Below the pieces are notes generated by a model. That model ran no database searches and was not told the origin of the DNA. It worked only from the letters and a program-made list of their open reading frames with translations. A stretch of 64,000 bases of DNA from contig JANQIX010000052.1 in NCBI GenBank assembly GCA_028281925.1, positions 29,831 through 93,830 on the forward strand, in the 5' to 3' direction. Shown piece after piece: positions 53,267-62,526 of the stretch. Positions within the stretch are counted from its first letter, which is position 1. Every line of letters begins with the position of its first letter. A program made the position numbers and the translations under genes. The DNA comes from Alphaproteobacteria bacterium (GTDB lineage Bacteria; Pseudomonadota; Alphaproteobacteria; DSM-16000; Inquilinaceae).

Positions 53267-54907
53267 CTAGAACACGAAGTCGCTTTCGTGCAGCTGACCC
53301 GGCAAGACGCCGACCAGCAGGACCGTGTCGCCGTCCGGCGTCGCGATTTGGGTATCGGCACCGATCTGGGTGATCGCCAGGTCGGCGAAAGTGAGGCCGG
53401 GCAGGTTGAAGTCGAGGACGTCGTGCCCCGCGAGGCCAGCCTCGAAATCGTCGATCGTGTCGTCGCCGAACCCGGTATCGAAGACGAACCGGTCGGCACC
53501 GTCGCCGCCGGTCAACTGGTCGTCGTCGGCGCCACCGCGCAGGGTGTCGTCACCCTCCCCGCCGAACAGCTGGTCCTCGCCTTCGTAGCCGAACAGCGAG
53601 TCGTTCGCGGCACCCCCTGAGATGAAGTCGGCGGCAGCGCCGCCGCCCAGGGCGTCCATGCCGCCCCCCGACATCAGGACGTTCGCACCATCGCCGCCGG
53701 CGACGCTCAGATTTCCCTGATGGTCGCTCGCCATCAGGGTGCCCGTACCGTCGCCGAAATCGATGGTCACGGTGCCCCAGAGCTCCGCGCTCAGGTCTCC
53801 GTTGATCGTCACCGTGTCGTCGCCGCCGGCAAAGTCGAACGACATCAGCTCGACATCCGTCATGGTGACGGAGCCGTTCGAGCCGCCGCCGAACAGCCCT
53901 TCGGAAACCTCAACGACGCCCCCGCCGGCGGAGAGGTAGACGTCCATATCCTTGCTGTCGTCCTCGACGACGATCTCGAACCGATCGCTGGTGCCGCTGC
54001 CGAAATCGACCGTGCCGTCGCCCGGATGGTCCTTGCCCGCAAACCGCCAGAGGTAGGTGATGTCGGTCGTGGCGAATTCGGCATGAAGGTCGTCCGTGCC
54101 CAGCCCGCCGTCGAACACGATCCGCCCAAAGCCGAGATCTGTGTTGGAGATATCGAAGACGTGCAGCGCGTCATCGCCGTCGTTGCCGAAAATCTCCAGG
54201 CGCTCGACACCATCCAGGATCGCCTCGGTGTGCGGCGGGCCCTCGCCCTTGCGGGCGTTGCGCGACGAACCTACCCCGAGACTGACGGACGGATCGCGGC
54301 CCCGGGTGGCACCAACGGTGATGACATCGCCGGCTTCCGGACTATCGAAGCCGTGGTGGATGACCGTGTCGAAGCCGGAGCCTCCATCTATCGTGTCGTT
54401 GCCTTGGGCGACGTGGAAGAGGATCAGGTCGTCACCCTGGCCCGCATCGATGATGTCATTGCCGATACCGCCGTCGATCACATCGTTGCCCTGGCCGCCG
54501 AACAGTTCGTCGTCACCGCCCTTGCCATAGAGGCGATCGTTGCCGTCGAAGCCCGAGAGCACATCGTCACCGTCATGGGCGAAGATAGCGTCGTCGCCGC
54601 CAAACAGTACGTCCCAGAAGTCGGCGCCGCCGTTGGCGAACAGGCTGCCGAGATCGACGTTCGCGAGCGTGAAGCTGGCGATCTCATTACCGAGGGTGTC
54701 ATGGATGGTGATGACGGAGACGGCGCCAGCGACCGGCAGGCCGTCTCCGTCATAAGTGAAGCCGGAACCCCAGATCTGGACCATGTTGCCATCCAGCGTC
54801 TCATAGCTGAAACCGGAACCGGTGGCGGTGAGCACTGTGTCGATCAGGATCGACGCCGGATCAAAGACATCGAGTGGGTGACCATTGCTCCCGATCATCG
54901 TTGTCAT
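53267..54907 (-). CDS. RTX-type calcium-binding protein, shorter paralogue
   Basis: A 546-residue protein with two blocks of GGxGxDxLx nonapeptides (about 100-160 and 435-490) that bind calcium outside the cell. It lacks an N-terminal signal peptide and ends in DFVF, as expected for type I secretion. The N-terminal 100 residues (GSGFTYDGDGLPVAG) and the middle domain parallel the 54980 gene, which lies 72 bp upstream and is likely co-transcribed. No type I transporter genes are in view. Function beyond calcium binding is unknown. Confidence 0.85.
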   Translation of the reverse strand: MTTMIGSNGHPLDVFDPASILIDTVLTATGSGFSYETLDGNMVQIWGSGFTYDGDGLPVAGAVSVITIHDTLGNEIASFTLANVDLGSLFANGGADFWDVLFGGDDAIFAHDGDDVLSGFDGNDRLYGKGGDDELFGGQGNDVIDGGIGNDIIDAGQGDDLILFHVAQGNDTIDGGSGFDTVIHHGFDSPEAGDVITVGATRGRDPSVSLGVGSSRNARKGEGPPHTEAILDGVERLEIFGNDGDDALHVFDISNTDLGFGRIVFDGGLGTDDLHAEFATTDITYLWRFAGKDHPGDGTVDFGSGTSDRFEIVVEDDSKDMDVYLSAGGGVVEVSEGLFGGGSNGSVTMTDVELMSFDFAGGDDTVTINGDLSAELWGTVTIDFGDGTGTLMASDHQGNLSVAGGDGANVLMSGGGMDALGGGAAADFISGGAANDSLFGYEGEDQLFGGEGDDTLRGGADDDQLTGGDGADRFVFDTGFGDDTIDDFEAGLAGHDVLDFNLPGLTFADLAITQIGADTQIATPDGDTVLLVGVLPGQLHESDFVF

Positions 54908-54979
54908 TGTTCGACCCTTTCTCTCCAGGGAGATCGACCAAGGGGCAGTGAATGCCCCTAGGTTTCAGCGGAGCTGGCG

Positions 54980-57130
54980 TCAGAACAGGAAGTCGCCGTT
55001 GTCCAGTTCGGTCGGCAGGACGCCCGCCAGGTAGAGGATGTCGCCGTCGGGGGTGGTGATCTGCGTGTCCGCGGTGTCGAACTGCGCGATCGTCAGGTCC
55101 CCGAAAGCGATGCCGAGGCCGGAAAAGTCGAGCACGTCGTTGCCGGCCAATCCCGCCTCGAAGCCGAAGATCACATCGATGTCGAATCCGGGGTTGAAGA
55201 CGAAGGTGTCGGCACCGGCACCGCCGTCCATCTCGTCATAGTCGGCACCGCCTTCCAGCACATCGTCACCTCCGGCGCCGAACAGCTCGTCATCGCCGGC
55301 ACCGCCGGTCAGCGTGTCGTTTCCGTCGCCGCCGAAGATGTAGTCGTAGCCGGCACCACCGGTCAGCGTGTCGTCACCATCGCCCGAGGTGAAGTCGTTA
55401 CCGTCGCCGCCGCCTTCGGCAATGATGTCGCCCTGGTGCGGCACGGCGTAGAGGCTGCCGTGACCATCGCCGTAATGGATGACCAGGGGTGCGGAATAAA
55501 CTGCGCTCAGGTCTTCGTCGAACGTGACGCTGTCGTCGCCGCCCGCGAAGTCGAAGAGGATATCCTCCACATCCATGACGGTCAGATCATTGCTGAACCC
55601 GCCACCGGATACACCTTCGTTGATCTCTATGGAGTTGAAGTTTGCTTCCAAACTGACATTGATGTCTTCATCGTCGTCATCGACGATCAGGTGGAACAGG
55701 TCCTCGTCGCCGTTGCCGAAGCGGACGAGACCGCCACCCGGGTCGCCGTCTTCGGTGAACCGCCAGATATAGGTGATGTCGGTGAAGGTGAAATCGGCGC
55801 TCAGATTGTCGTTGCCGAGCCCACCGTCGAAGACGATGCGGCCATCGGCCAGATCGGTTCCACCGATGTGATCCACATTCAGGCTGTCATTGCCGTCCTG
55901 GCCGTAGACCTCAAGCCGTTCGACGTTGTCCAGCGTCGCTTCGTTGCGCGGCGGTTCTTTGCGCGGGCGGCGGCCGCCGGTCGTCGACCCGACCTCCAGC
56001 CGCACCATCGGGTTCCGGCCGTTGATCAGCTCCACATTGATGATGTCGCCCCAGGTGTTCGTATTGAGCCCATGGTGGATGACCGTATCGAGGCCAGCAC
56101 CGCCGTCGATGAAGTCGTCACCCTGCATGACGTCGAAATGGATGATGTCGTCGTGGTCACCGGCATCGACCGTGTCGTTACCGCCACCGCCGAAGATCAG
56201 GTCGTTGCCCCATCCGCCCAACAGGGTGTCGTCCCCGTCGAACCCCAACAACGTGTCGTCGCCGATGGACCCGTTGAGGAAATCGTCGTTGCGCATGCCG
56301 TGGAGGATGTCGTCACCGCCGCCCCCGGAGGCCAGCACCTCGGCGCTGCCGCCGTCGAGGTTGATGCGGAACTGGTCGTCCCCCCAGCCGCCATGGAAGT
56401 TGACCCGCGTGACATTGGTGACGCCGGCGGACGCGGAGCCGACGACGGTCGCGCCCAGGGCAGTCACGGAGACGTCGGTGTAGATCGTCAGGGTTTCGAT
56501 GTTCGTGGCGTCGACCTGACTGGTAGGGTCGGCGTCATCGGTGATCGTGACGCTGTTGGCCCCCAAGGTGAACCTGAGCGTGTTGCCGGGACCGTCATGG
56601 GGCCAGACGACCAGCCGATCCGTGCCGGATCCACCATCGACGGTGTCGTGCCCTTCGCCGCTGAACCAGAAGATATCGTCGTTGCCGGTGCCGCCGTGGA
56701 CCGTGTCGTCACCCAACCCGCCCAGCAGGTCGTCGTTGCCGCCGCCGCCGTGCAGATAGTCGTCGCCCTCACAGCCCGAAAGGGTGTCGTTCCCGGTGGA
56801 AGCGCTGATCGTATCGTCACCGGCAAACACGACCTCCCAGAAGTCGTTCATGCCGTTGGCCAGCAGATCGACCAGACTGGCCGTGACCAACGTAAAGCTG
56901 GCGATCTCGTTACCGATACTGTCGCGAAAGCTGATGTGGGAGACCTGTCCACCGATCGGATTGCCATCCTGATCATAGGTAAAGCCGGAGCCATAGAACT
57001 CGATTGTGTTCCCATCCACCGTTTCATAGATAAACGTGTTGTCTTCCGCAGTCGTGACGGTATCAATGAAGAGGAATATCGGATCCCATATGTTGAGAGC
57101 GTAACCGTTCGCACCGATCATCTGCGTCAT
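54980..57130 (-). CDS. RTX-type calcium-binding protein, longer paralogue
   Basis: A 716-residue protein with three RTX blocks (about 115-160, 270-330 and 590-650) and a C-terminal ending in DFLF, suited to type I secretion. Its N-terminus (GSGFTYDQDGNPIGG) and a shared middle (ATLDNVERLEVYGQDGNDSL, then VFDGGLGNDNL) show it arose with the 53267 gene by duplication; an extra domain of about 170 residues is inserted. GGGAGGA precedes the ATG. A CRP-like palindrome lies 65 bp upstream. Confidence 0.86.
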   Translation of the reverse strand: MTQMIGANGYALNIWDPIFLFIDTVTTAEDNTFIYETVDGNTIEFYGSGFTYDQDGNPIGGQVSHISFRDSIGNEIASFTLVTASLVDLLANGMNDFWEVVFAGDDTISASTGNDTLSGCEGDDYLHGGGGNDDLLGGLGDDTVHGGTGNDDIFWFSGEGHDTVDGGSGTDRLVVWPHDGPGNTLRFTLGANSVTITDDADPTSQVDATNIETLTIYTDVSVTALGATVVGSASAGVTNVTRVNFHGGWGDDQFRINLDGGSAEVLASGGGGDDILHGMRNDDFLNGSIGDDTLLGFDGDDTLLGGWGNDLIFGGGGNDTVDAGDHDDIIHFDVMQGDDFIDGGAGLDTVIHHGLNTNTWGDIINVELINGRNPMVRLEVGSTTGGRRPRKEPPRNEATLDNVERLEVYGQDGNDSLNVDHIGGTDLADGRIVFDGGLGNDNLSADFTFTDITYIWRFTEDGDPGGGLVRFGNGDEDLFHLIVDDDDEDINVSLEANFNSIEINEGVSGGGFSNDLTVMDVEDILFDFAGGDDSVTFDEDLSAVYSAPLVIHYGDGHGSLYAVPHQGDIIAEGGGDGNDFTSGDGDDTLTGGAGYDYIFGGDGNDTLTGGAGDDELFGAGGDDVLEGGADYDEMDGGAGADTFVFNPGFDIDVIFGFEAGLAGNDVLDFSGLGIAFGDLTIAQFDTADTQITTPDGDILYLAGVLPTELDNGDFLF

Positions 57131-57195
57131 GGCTCGATCCTCCCGGACGAATGCATGAAAGCGTGAACTGGTTAACAGTTTTTTTGGTTATTGCC

Positions 57196-57211
57196 TGTGA
57201 CGGCCATCATT
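57196..57211. promoter_or_regulatory. CRP-like palindrome, site 3
   Basis: TGTGACGGCCATCATT matches TGTGA-N6-TCACA at eight of ten half-site positions and keeps the central CGGCC of sites 1 and 2. It lies in the divergent region between the RTX operon and the DUF2306 gene, 65 bp upstream of the RTX start. Confidence 0.4.
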
Positions 57212-57373
57212 GGGGCACATAGTTTCAGGATGCGGGATAGGATGCATGGACGTGGCCATGGTTGCCGGGGCCAGACGGCGAGGTATATGCCTCGACGACG
57301 GTACGGCTGGCCGGAGCGCTACGGAGACGATGGAACCGCTGCCAAATCAAAGCCGCATCCGGTGCCGGCAGAT

Positions 57374-58030
57374 ATGAAGACGACACTGCAGACGCTGCCA
57401 TGGGTCATTGCCACAGCTCTGGCGCTTGCAATCGGCCTTTACGCACTGCGTTTCGTTCAGGCGGATGCCAGCCTTCTGCCGCCTGGTTTGCGGGCTAACT
57501 TTCAGGCTCACCCGATCGCCTTCACGGCGCATACGACAGCCGGCGCCTTGGCATTGCTGGCGGCGCCGTGGCAGTTGCTCAGCGGATTGCGCAGCAGGCG
57601 GCCAAGGGTCCATCGTTGGACCGGGCGTCTCTATGTTGCCGCCTGCCTGATCGGGGGCGTGGCCGGCCTGCGCATCGCATTCGGCACGGCCTATGGCCCG
57701 GTCGCGGTCGCGGGCTTTGCCGGACTTGCGCTAGCCTGGCTGGCCACCACGACGGTCGGGTTCGCGGCGGCACGTGAAGGAGACTATGAGCGCCACCGGG
57801 CCTGGATGCTGCGCAGCGTGGCGCTGACCTTCGCCGCCGTGACGATCCGGCTGCAACTGGCCGGCATCGTGGCGTTCCAGCTCGACTTCGCCACCGGCTA
57901 CGCTGCGGCGTCCTGGCTCTGCTGGCTGCCCAACCTGGTGCTGGCCGAATGGTGGATCAGGAGACGGGTGTCGCCTCGCATGGCGCCTCAGGCGGCCCGA
58001 CCGGAGACCAGGCAACCGCCAGCGGAATGA
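57374..58030 (+). CDS. DUF2306 family membrane protein
   Basis: A 218-residue inner-membrane protein with about six helices. The DUF2306 signature is HTTAGALALLAAPWQLLSGLRSRRPRVHRWTGR split over a helix and a basic loop. The ATG at 57374 starts just before the first helix (MKTTLQTLPWVIATAL); longer frames upstream lack support. The function of the family is unknown. Its last 74 bp overlap the convergent DUF2147 gene. Confidence 0.8.
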   Translation: MKTTLQTLPWVIATALALAIGLYALRFVQADASLLPPGLRANFQAHPIAFTAHTTAGALALLAAPWQLLSGLRSRRPRVHRWTGRLYVAACLIGGVAGLRIAFGTAYGPVAVAGFAGLALAWLATTTVGFAAAREGDYERHRAWMLRSVALTFAAVTIRLQLAGIVAFQLDFATGYAAASWLCWLPNLVLAEWWIRRRVSPRMAPQAARPETRQPPAE

Positions 58031-58424
58031 TCCGGGCCAGCAGGATGGGCCCCGTCGATCCCCACAGTTCCAGCTTGCCCTGATCGTTCACATGGATCGA
58101 CACGCTGTAATCCGTGCCGTCTTCGGGGTTGTAGAAATCGCCGCGCCAGTGGGTGCCGAAATCCATGACCGTCAGCACCTGCAGGCGGCAGAGTGGCCGT
58201 TCGGCCAGGGCGGGATCGGGGTTTAGCACGTCCAGGGCGGCCGGATCGGGAAGCCCGACAACGCGTCCACAGACAGCGTCGTCACAGTCAGCAACCTCGA
58301 TGACCATGTCGGCCGAGGCCACATGCCAATGCCCGACGATGCCCGGCTCGGCCACCGCCGTGCCCGCCAGACAGGCCCAGAGTCCAGTCGCAAGACCCGC
58401 AAAGCGCAACACACCAGCCCCCAC
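57957..58424 (-). CDS. DUF2147 family exported protein
   Basis: About 155 residues after a GTG at 58424 (a GTG at 58412 is also possible; a TTG at 58487 would be longer). A signal peptide ends near GTAVAEP. The DUF2147 pattern is VGHWHVASADMVIEVADCDDAVCGRVVGLPD with a disulfide-type Cys pair, then WRGDFYNPEDGTDYSVSI. Function unknown; periplasmic. It may be the last gene of the Fe-alcohol dehydrogenase cluster, and it overlaps the convergent DUF2306 gene. Confidence 0.75.
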   Translation of the reverse strand: MGAGVLRFAGLATGLWACLAGTAVAEPGIVGHWHVASADMVIEVADCDDAVCGRVVGLPDPAALDVLNPDPALAERPLCRLQVLTVMDFGTHWRGDFYNPEDGTDYSVSIHVNDQGKLELWGSTGPILLARIIPLAVAWSPVGPPEAPCEATPVS

Positions 58425-58502
58425 CCGCTGTCTCAGGTCGATGAAGCGGCGTAGTGCGGCAATGTGGCGTCGTGACGGCGCGCCCAAGACCGGCGAGCGG
58501 CC

Positions 58503-59657
58503 TCAGTACGCGGCCTCGAGCAGCTGGCGTGCCTCCTTCGGCGTGATCGGAACCGGGTTGCCGCCTGCGGTCGGGTCGACGGCCGCCATCTCCGCCATCA
58601 GGTCGAAGCACTTGTCATCGACACCGATATCGCTGAGCGCATTTGGGATGCCAATGGTGCGACGGAGGTCCAAGACGAAGTCGAGGAACGCATCGAAGCT
58701 GGGCGAAGCAAGGCCCAGCCAACCGGACAGCCGGGCGATCTTCGCTTCGATCGCTGCCCGGTTGAAGCGCAATACAAAGGGCATGACGACGGCATTGGTC
58801 AGGCCGTGATGGGTGTCGTAGAGCGCGCCTACGGGGTGCGAGACGGCGTGAATCGCCCCGAGCCCCTTCTGGAAGGCGACGGCCCCCATGGCCGCTGCGC
58901 TCATCATATGGGCGCGCGCCTCCAGGTCGCGGCCGTCGCGGCAGGCCTGCGGCAGGTTCTCTTTGACCAGGCGCATGCCTTCCACCGCGATACCTTCCGA
59001 CATCGGGTGATAGCCGGGCGCGCAATATGCTTCCAGGCAGTGGGCGAAGGCGTCCATGCCGGTGCCGGCCGTAATATGCGGCGGCAGGCCCGCGGTCAGC
59101 ACCGGGTCGCAGATCACGACACTGGGCAGCATCTTGGGATGGAAGATGACCTTCTTGGTCTGGGTTTCCTGATTGGTCACCACGCCGGCGCGGCCCACCT
59201 CCGACCCGGTACCGGCCGTGGTGGGAACGGCGATGATCGGCGCAATACCGTCGGCATTGGCGCGGGTCCACCAGTCGCCAATATCCTCGAAATCCCAGAT
59301 CGGGCGCGTCTGGCCGCTCATGAACGCGATCAGCTTGCCGGCATCGAGCGCCGACCCGCCACCGAAGGCGACGACGCCATCATGGCCGCCGCTGCGATAT
59401 ACGGTGAGCCCGGCATCGATATTGGCAGCAACCGGATTGGGCTGTACTTCCGCGAACAGGTCGCAGCCCAACCCGGCCGATCGGCAGGTTTCCATGGCGG
59501 CGGCGGTCATCGGCAAGCCGGCAACGCCGGGGTCGGTCACGAACAGCGGCCGCCGGATGCCGGCCGCACGACAGGCCTCCGGCAGTTCGGCGATGCGCCC
59601 GGCGCCGAAGCGGACGGCGGTGGGGAAGCTCCAATTGGCAGTCAAAGCGGGGGACAT
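58503..59657 (-). CDS. Iron-containing alcohol dehydrogenase
   Basis: A 384-residue group III alcohol dehydrogenase. NAD-binding is at AFGGGSALDAGK, with the TTAGTGSEV loop after. Metal ligands are an Asp and three His, visible in GMDAFAHCLEAY and AVSHPVGALYDTHHGLTNAVVMP. It probably oxidises a primary alcohol. The start is 14 nt after the aldehyde dehydrogenase stop, and both follow a glutamine-synthetase-like gene, so the alcohol may be the hydroxyl of a gamma-glutamylated amino alcohol. Confidence 0.92.
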   Translation of the reverse strand: MSPALTANWSFPTAVRFGAGRIAELPEACRAAGIRRPLFVTDPGVAGLPMTAAAMETCRSAGLGCDLFAEVQPNPVAANIDAGLTVYRSGGHDGVVAFGGGSALDAGKLIAFMSGQTRPIWDFEDIGDWWTRANADGIAPIIAVPTTAGTGSEVGRAGVVTNQETQTKKVIFHPKMLPSVVICDPVLTAGLPPHITAGTGMDAFAHCLEAYCAPGYHPMSEGIAVEGMRLVKENLPQACRDGRDLEARAHMMSAAAMGAVAFQKGLGAIHAVSHPVGALYDTHHGLTNAVVMPFVLRFNRAAIEAKIARLSGWLGLASPSFDAFLDFVLDLRRTIGIPNALSDIGVDDKCFDLMAEMAAVDPTAGGNPVPITPKEARQLLEAAY

Positions 59658-59671
59658 GGGGACTCGTCTGA

Positions 59672-61063
59672 TCAGGCGCCTAAGCGCAGGTGGAAGGATT
59701 TGGGGCGCGTCAGCGTCTCATAGCCGACGCGCGAGAGGGTGGCGCCGCGGCCGGTGTCTTTCACGCCGGTCCAGCACAGCGCCGGGTCGAGATAGTCGCA
59801 CCGGTTCATGAAGACGGTGCCCGTTGCGACCCTGTCGCCCAGAGCATCCGCCGCGGCGACATCGCGGGTCCAGAACGACGCTGTCAGTCCATAGGCGCTG
59901 TCGTTCATCAGAGCGACGGCCTCGTCGTCACCACTCACCTTCATGATGCCGATCACGGGCCCGAAGCTCTCTTCGGTCATCACACGCATGGAATGGTCGA
60001 CATCCACCAGCACCTGCGGCGCCATATAGGCGGAGCCGGCTGCGTCGCGGTCGAACGCCGCCGTGTCGACGAGAGAGCGCGCCCCCGCGGCCACGGCCTC
60101 GGCGATCTGGCCGCGCACGAATTCGGCGGCTGAAGGGCGGACCATGGGACCCAGCGTGGTCGCTTCATTCAGCGGGTCGCCCAGCACATAGCTGCGGGTG
60201 AGATCGACGAAGCCGGCGACGAAGTCATCGTAGAGATCGGCGTGCACATAGATGCGCTCGATCCCGCAGCAGCTCTGGCCGGAGTTGAAGAACGCGCCGT
60301 CGACCAGGTTCTCCACCGCGAACGCCACGTCCGCATCGGCGCGGACATAGGCCGGATCCTTGCCACCCAGCTCCAGGCCGACGCCGATGAAGCTGCCGGC
60401 GGCTGCACGCTCCATCGCCGCTCCGCCGTCGACGGAGCCGGTGAAGTTCACCTGATCGACCTGTCGGCTGGCGAGGATGTGGGCCGTAGCGTCATGCGTC
60501 AGCACCAGATTGCAGAACAGACCCTCGGGCAGTCCGGCGGCATCGGCGGCGGCCTGAAAGCGCTCACCCACCAGCAGGGTCTGCGCAGCATGCTTCAGGA
60601 TGACCGCATTGCCCGCCATCAGTGCCGGCACGACCGAGTTGACCGCCGTGAGATAGGGGTAGTTCCAGGGTGCGATCACCAGCACCACGCCCAGAGGCGT
60701 GCGCTTGATCATGCGCTCGAAGCCCGGCTTCGATACGGGCATCACTGGAGCCAGCGCGTCGTCGGCAATCGCGATCATGTGGCGGGCGCGTTCCTCGAAC
60801 CCGCCCAGTTCGCCGCCGCCGGAGCGGATCGGGCGTCCCATCTGGCGCGCCAGCTCCGGCACGATGTCCGCCTTCATCGCCAGCATGGCGTCGACAAAAG
60901 CCGTGCACAGGCGTGTCCGCTCTGCGATCGGCGTCGCCATCCACCCGGTTTGGGCGCGCCTCGCCGCGGCCAGCGCCGCCTCGATACGCTCCGGGCTTGC
61001 GGCCGGACGCTCCGCACAGACGCTGCCGTCGATCGGCGATACCGAACGGACCGTGGCGGTCAT
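59672..61063 (-). CDS. NAD(P)-dependent aldehyde dehydrogenase
   Basis: A 463-residue ALDH superfamily member. Features are APWNYPY, the ELGGKDPAYV glutamate motif, catalytic Cys265 in NSGQSCCG, and ESFGPV near the end. Subgroup is unclear from sequence; it resembles succinate-semialdehyde or lactaldehyde type enzymes. The start is 13 nt after the glutamine-synthetase-like stop, so it is in the same operon, where it would take the aldehyde made by the Fe-alcohol dehydrogenase to an acid. Confidence 0.92.
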   Translation of the reverse strand: MTATVRSVSPIDGSVCAERPAASPERIEAALAAARRAQTGWMATPIAERTRLCTAFVDAMLAMKADIVPELARQMGRPIRSGGGELGGFEERARHMIAIADDALAPVMPVSKPGFERMIKRTPLGVVLVIAPWNYPYLTAVNSVVPALMAGNAVILKHAAQTLLVGERFQAAADAAGLPEGLFCNLVLTHDATAHILASRQVDQVNFTGSVDGGAAMERAAAGSFIGVGLELGGKDPAYVRADADVAFAVENLVDGAFFNSGQSCCGIERIYVHADLYDDFVAGFVDLTRSYVLGDPLNEATTLGPMVRPSAAEFVRGQIAEAVAAGARSLVDTAAFDRDAAGSAYMAPQVLVDVDHSMRVMTEESFGPVIGIMKVSGDDEAVALMNDSAYGLTASFWTRDVAAADALGDRVATGTVFMNRCDYLDPALCWTGVKDTGRGATLSRVGYETLTRPKSFHLRLGA

Positions 61064-61076
61064 GGTGTCCTCTCTC

Positions 61077-62447
61077 TTAGGACCGTTCGAACCCGCGCAT
61101 CAGCTCCCAATCGGTGATACGGCGGTCGTATTCGAACTGCTCCCAACGTGCGGTGTGGGTGTAGTGGTCGATGACGAAATCACCGAAGGCGTCACGCAAC
61201 ATGCGCGATTGCTGCATGGCGTCCGTCGCCTCGCGCAGGGTCTTGGGCACCTCCGGCAAGTCGGCGCCGAGATAGGCGTCGCCGGCATAACCGGGCTGCA
61301 GGTTCAACCCCTCCTCCATTCCCTTCAGGCCAGCGGCGATCAGGGCGGCGAAGGCGAGATAGGGGTTCAGATCCGCACCGCCGATGCGGCACTCACAGCG
61401 GATGGCCTTGGTGCCCTCGCCGCATAGGCGGAAACCGGCCGTGCGGTTGTCGCGCGACCATACGGCCCGGGTGGGTGCAAAGGTGCCCACCTGGAACCGC
61501 TTGTAGGAGTTCACGAAGGGCGCCAGGAAATACGTGACGTCCTTGGCGTAGGCGAGTTGCCCGGCCATGAAACGGCGCATCGTGTCAGACATGCCGAGCT
61601 CGGCGCCCGGTTCGAAGAAGACAGGCTGTTCGCCTTTAGCATCCCACAGCGACATGTGGATGTGGCAGGAACTGCCGGCCAGATCGTAGTCCCATTTGGC
61701 CATGAAGGTGATCGACCGGCCGTGCTGGTGCGCGATCTCTTTCATGCCGTTCTTCATGATCACATGCCGGTCGGCCATGGTCAGCGCGTCGGCATAGCGG
61801 ACGTTCAGCTCTTCCTGCCCCGGCCCCCATTCGCCCTTGGAGTTCTCCACCGGGATGCCCGCGCCTTCCAGACCGTTGCGCATGGCGCGCAGCACCGGCT
61901 CTTCCTTCGAGGTCTGGAAGATGTGGTAGTCCTCGATGTAATAGCCAGCCGTCGTCATATCCCGATAGCGCTTGTCCCGGGCGGCACGAAAGCTGTCGTC
62001 GAACAGATAGAACTCCAGCTCCGACGCCATGTAGGCGGTCAGACCCATCGCCTCCAGCCGCGCCAGCTGTGCCTTCAGGATGCCGCGCGGGCAGTGGGGG
62101 GCCGGTGCATGGGTGTGATGGTCCAGCACGTCGCACAGCACCAGGGCCGTGCCCTCCAGCCACGGCACGCGGCGCAAGGTGGAAAGGTCGGGACGCATTG
62201 TGAAGTCGCCGTAGCCCTTCTCCCAGTTGGCGACGTCGTAGCCGGGCACCGGCTCCATATCGATGTCGTTGGCCAGCAGGTAGTCGCAGGCATGGGTCTC
62301 GCCGAAGCCGCTGTCGACGAAGAAGCGGGCGCTGAAACGCTTGCCGATCAGACGGCCGAACATGTCAGTGAAGCAGACAAGAACGGTGTCGATTTCGCCG
62401 GCCTTGACCGCCGATTTCAAATCCTCAGGGGTGAGATTGCCGGACAT
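61077..62447 (-). CDS. Glutamine-synthetase-like gamma-glutamyl ligase (PuuA-like)
   Basis: A 456-residue member of the glutamine synthetase superfamily in the PuuA/GlnT-like branch that links glutamate to amines. Visible motifs are ASELEFYLFDDS (metal Glu), GPGQEELNVRYADAL, MAKWDYDLAGSSCHIHMSL, and FKRFQVG-type ATP loop (NSYKRFQVGTFAPT). It lacks the adenylylation site region of GlnA. The next two genes are an aldehyde and an alcohol dehydrogenase, so its amine substrate is probably a short amino alcohol or diamine. Confidence 0.87.
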   Translation of the reverse strand: MSGNLTPEDLKSAVKAGEIDTVLVCFTDMFGRLIGKRFSARFFVDSGFGETHACDYLLANDIDMEPVPGYDVANWEKGYGDFTMRPDLSTLRRVPWLEGTALVLCDVLDHHTHAPAPHCPRGILKAQLARLEAMGLTAYMASELEFYLFDDSFRAARDKRYRDMTTAGYYIEDYHIFQTSKEEPVLRAMRNGLEGAGIPVENSKGEWGPGQEELNVRYADALTMADRHVIMKNGMKEIAHQHGRSITFMAKWDYDLAGSSCHIHMSLWDAKGEQPVFFEPGAELGMSDTMRRFMAGQLAYAKDVTYFLAPFVNSYKRFQVGTFAPTRAVWSRDNRTAGFRLCGEGTKAIRCECRIGGADLNPYLAFAALIAAGLKGMEEGLNLQPGYAGDAYLGADLPEVPKTLREATDAMQQSRMLRDAFGDFVIDHYTHTARWEQFEYDRRITDWELMRGFERS

Positions 62448-62526
62448 GGCTGGAACCGGATGCAGGAAGAGGGGAAAGGCGGGCGGCCCCGGCGGTCAGG
62501 CCGGGGCCGCAATCCAAGAGACGGGG

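Noticed and set aside
53720..57166. Long plus-strand frames opposite the two RTX genes
   Set aside because: Val/Asp-rich antisense of GGxGxD repeats; the sense strand has RTX motifs, ribosome sites and type I secretion ends.
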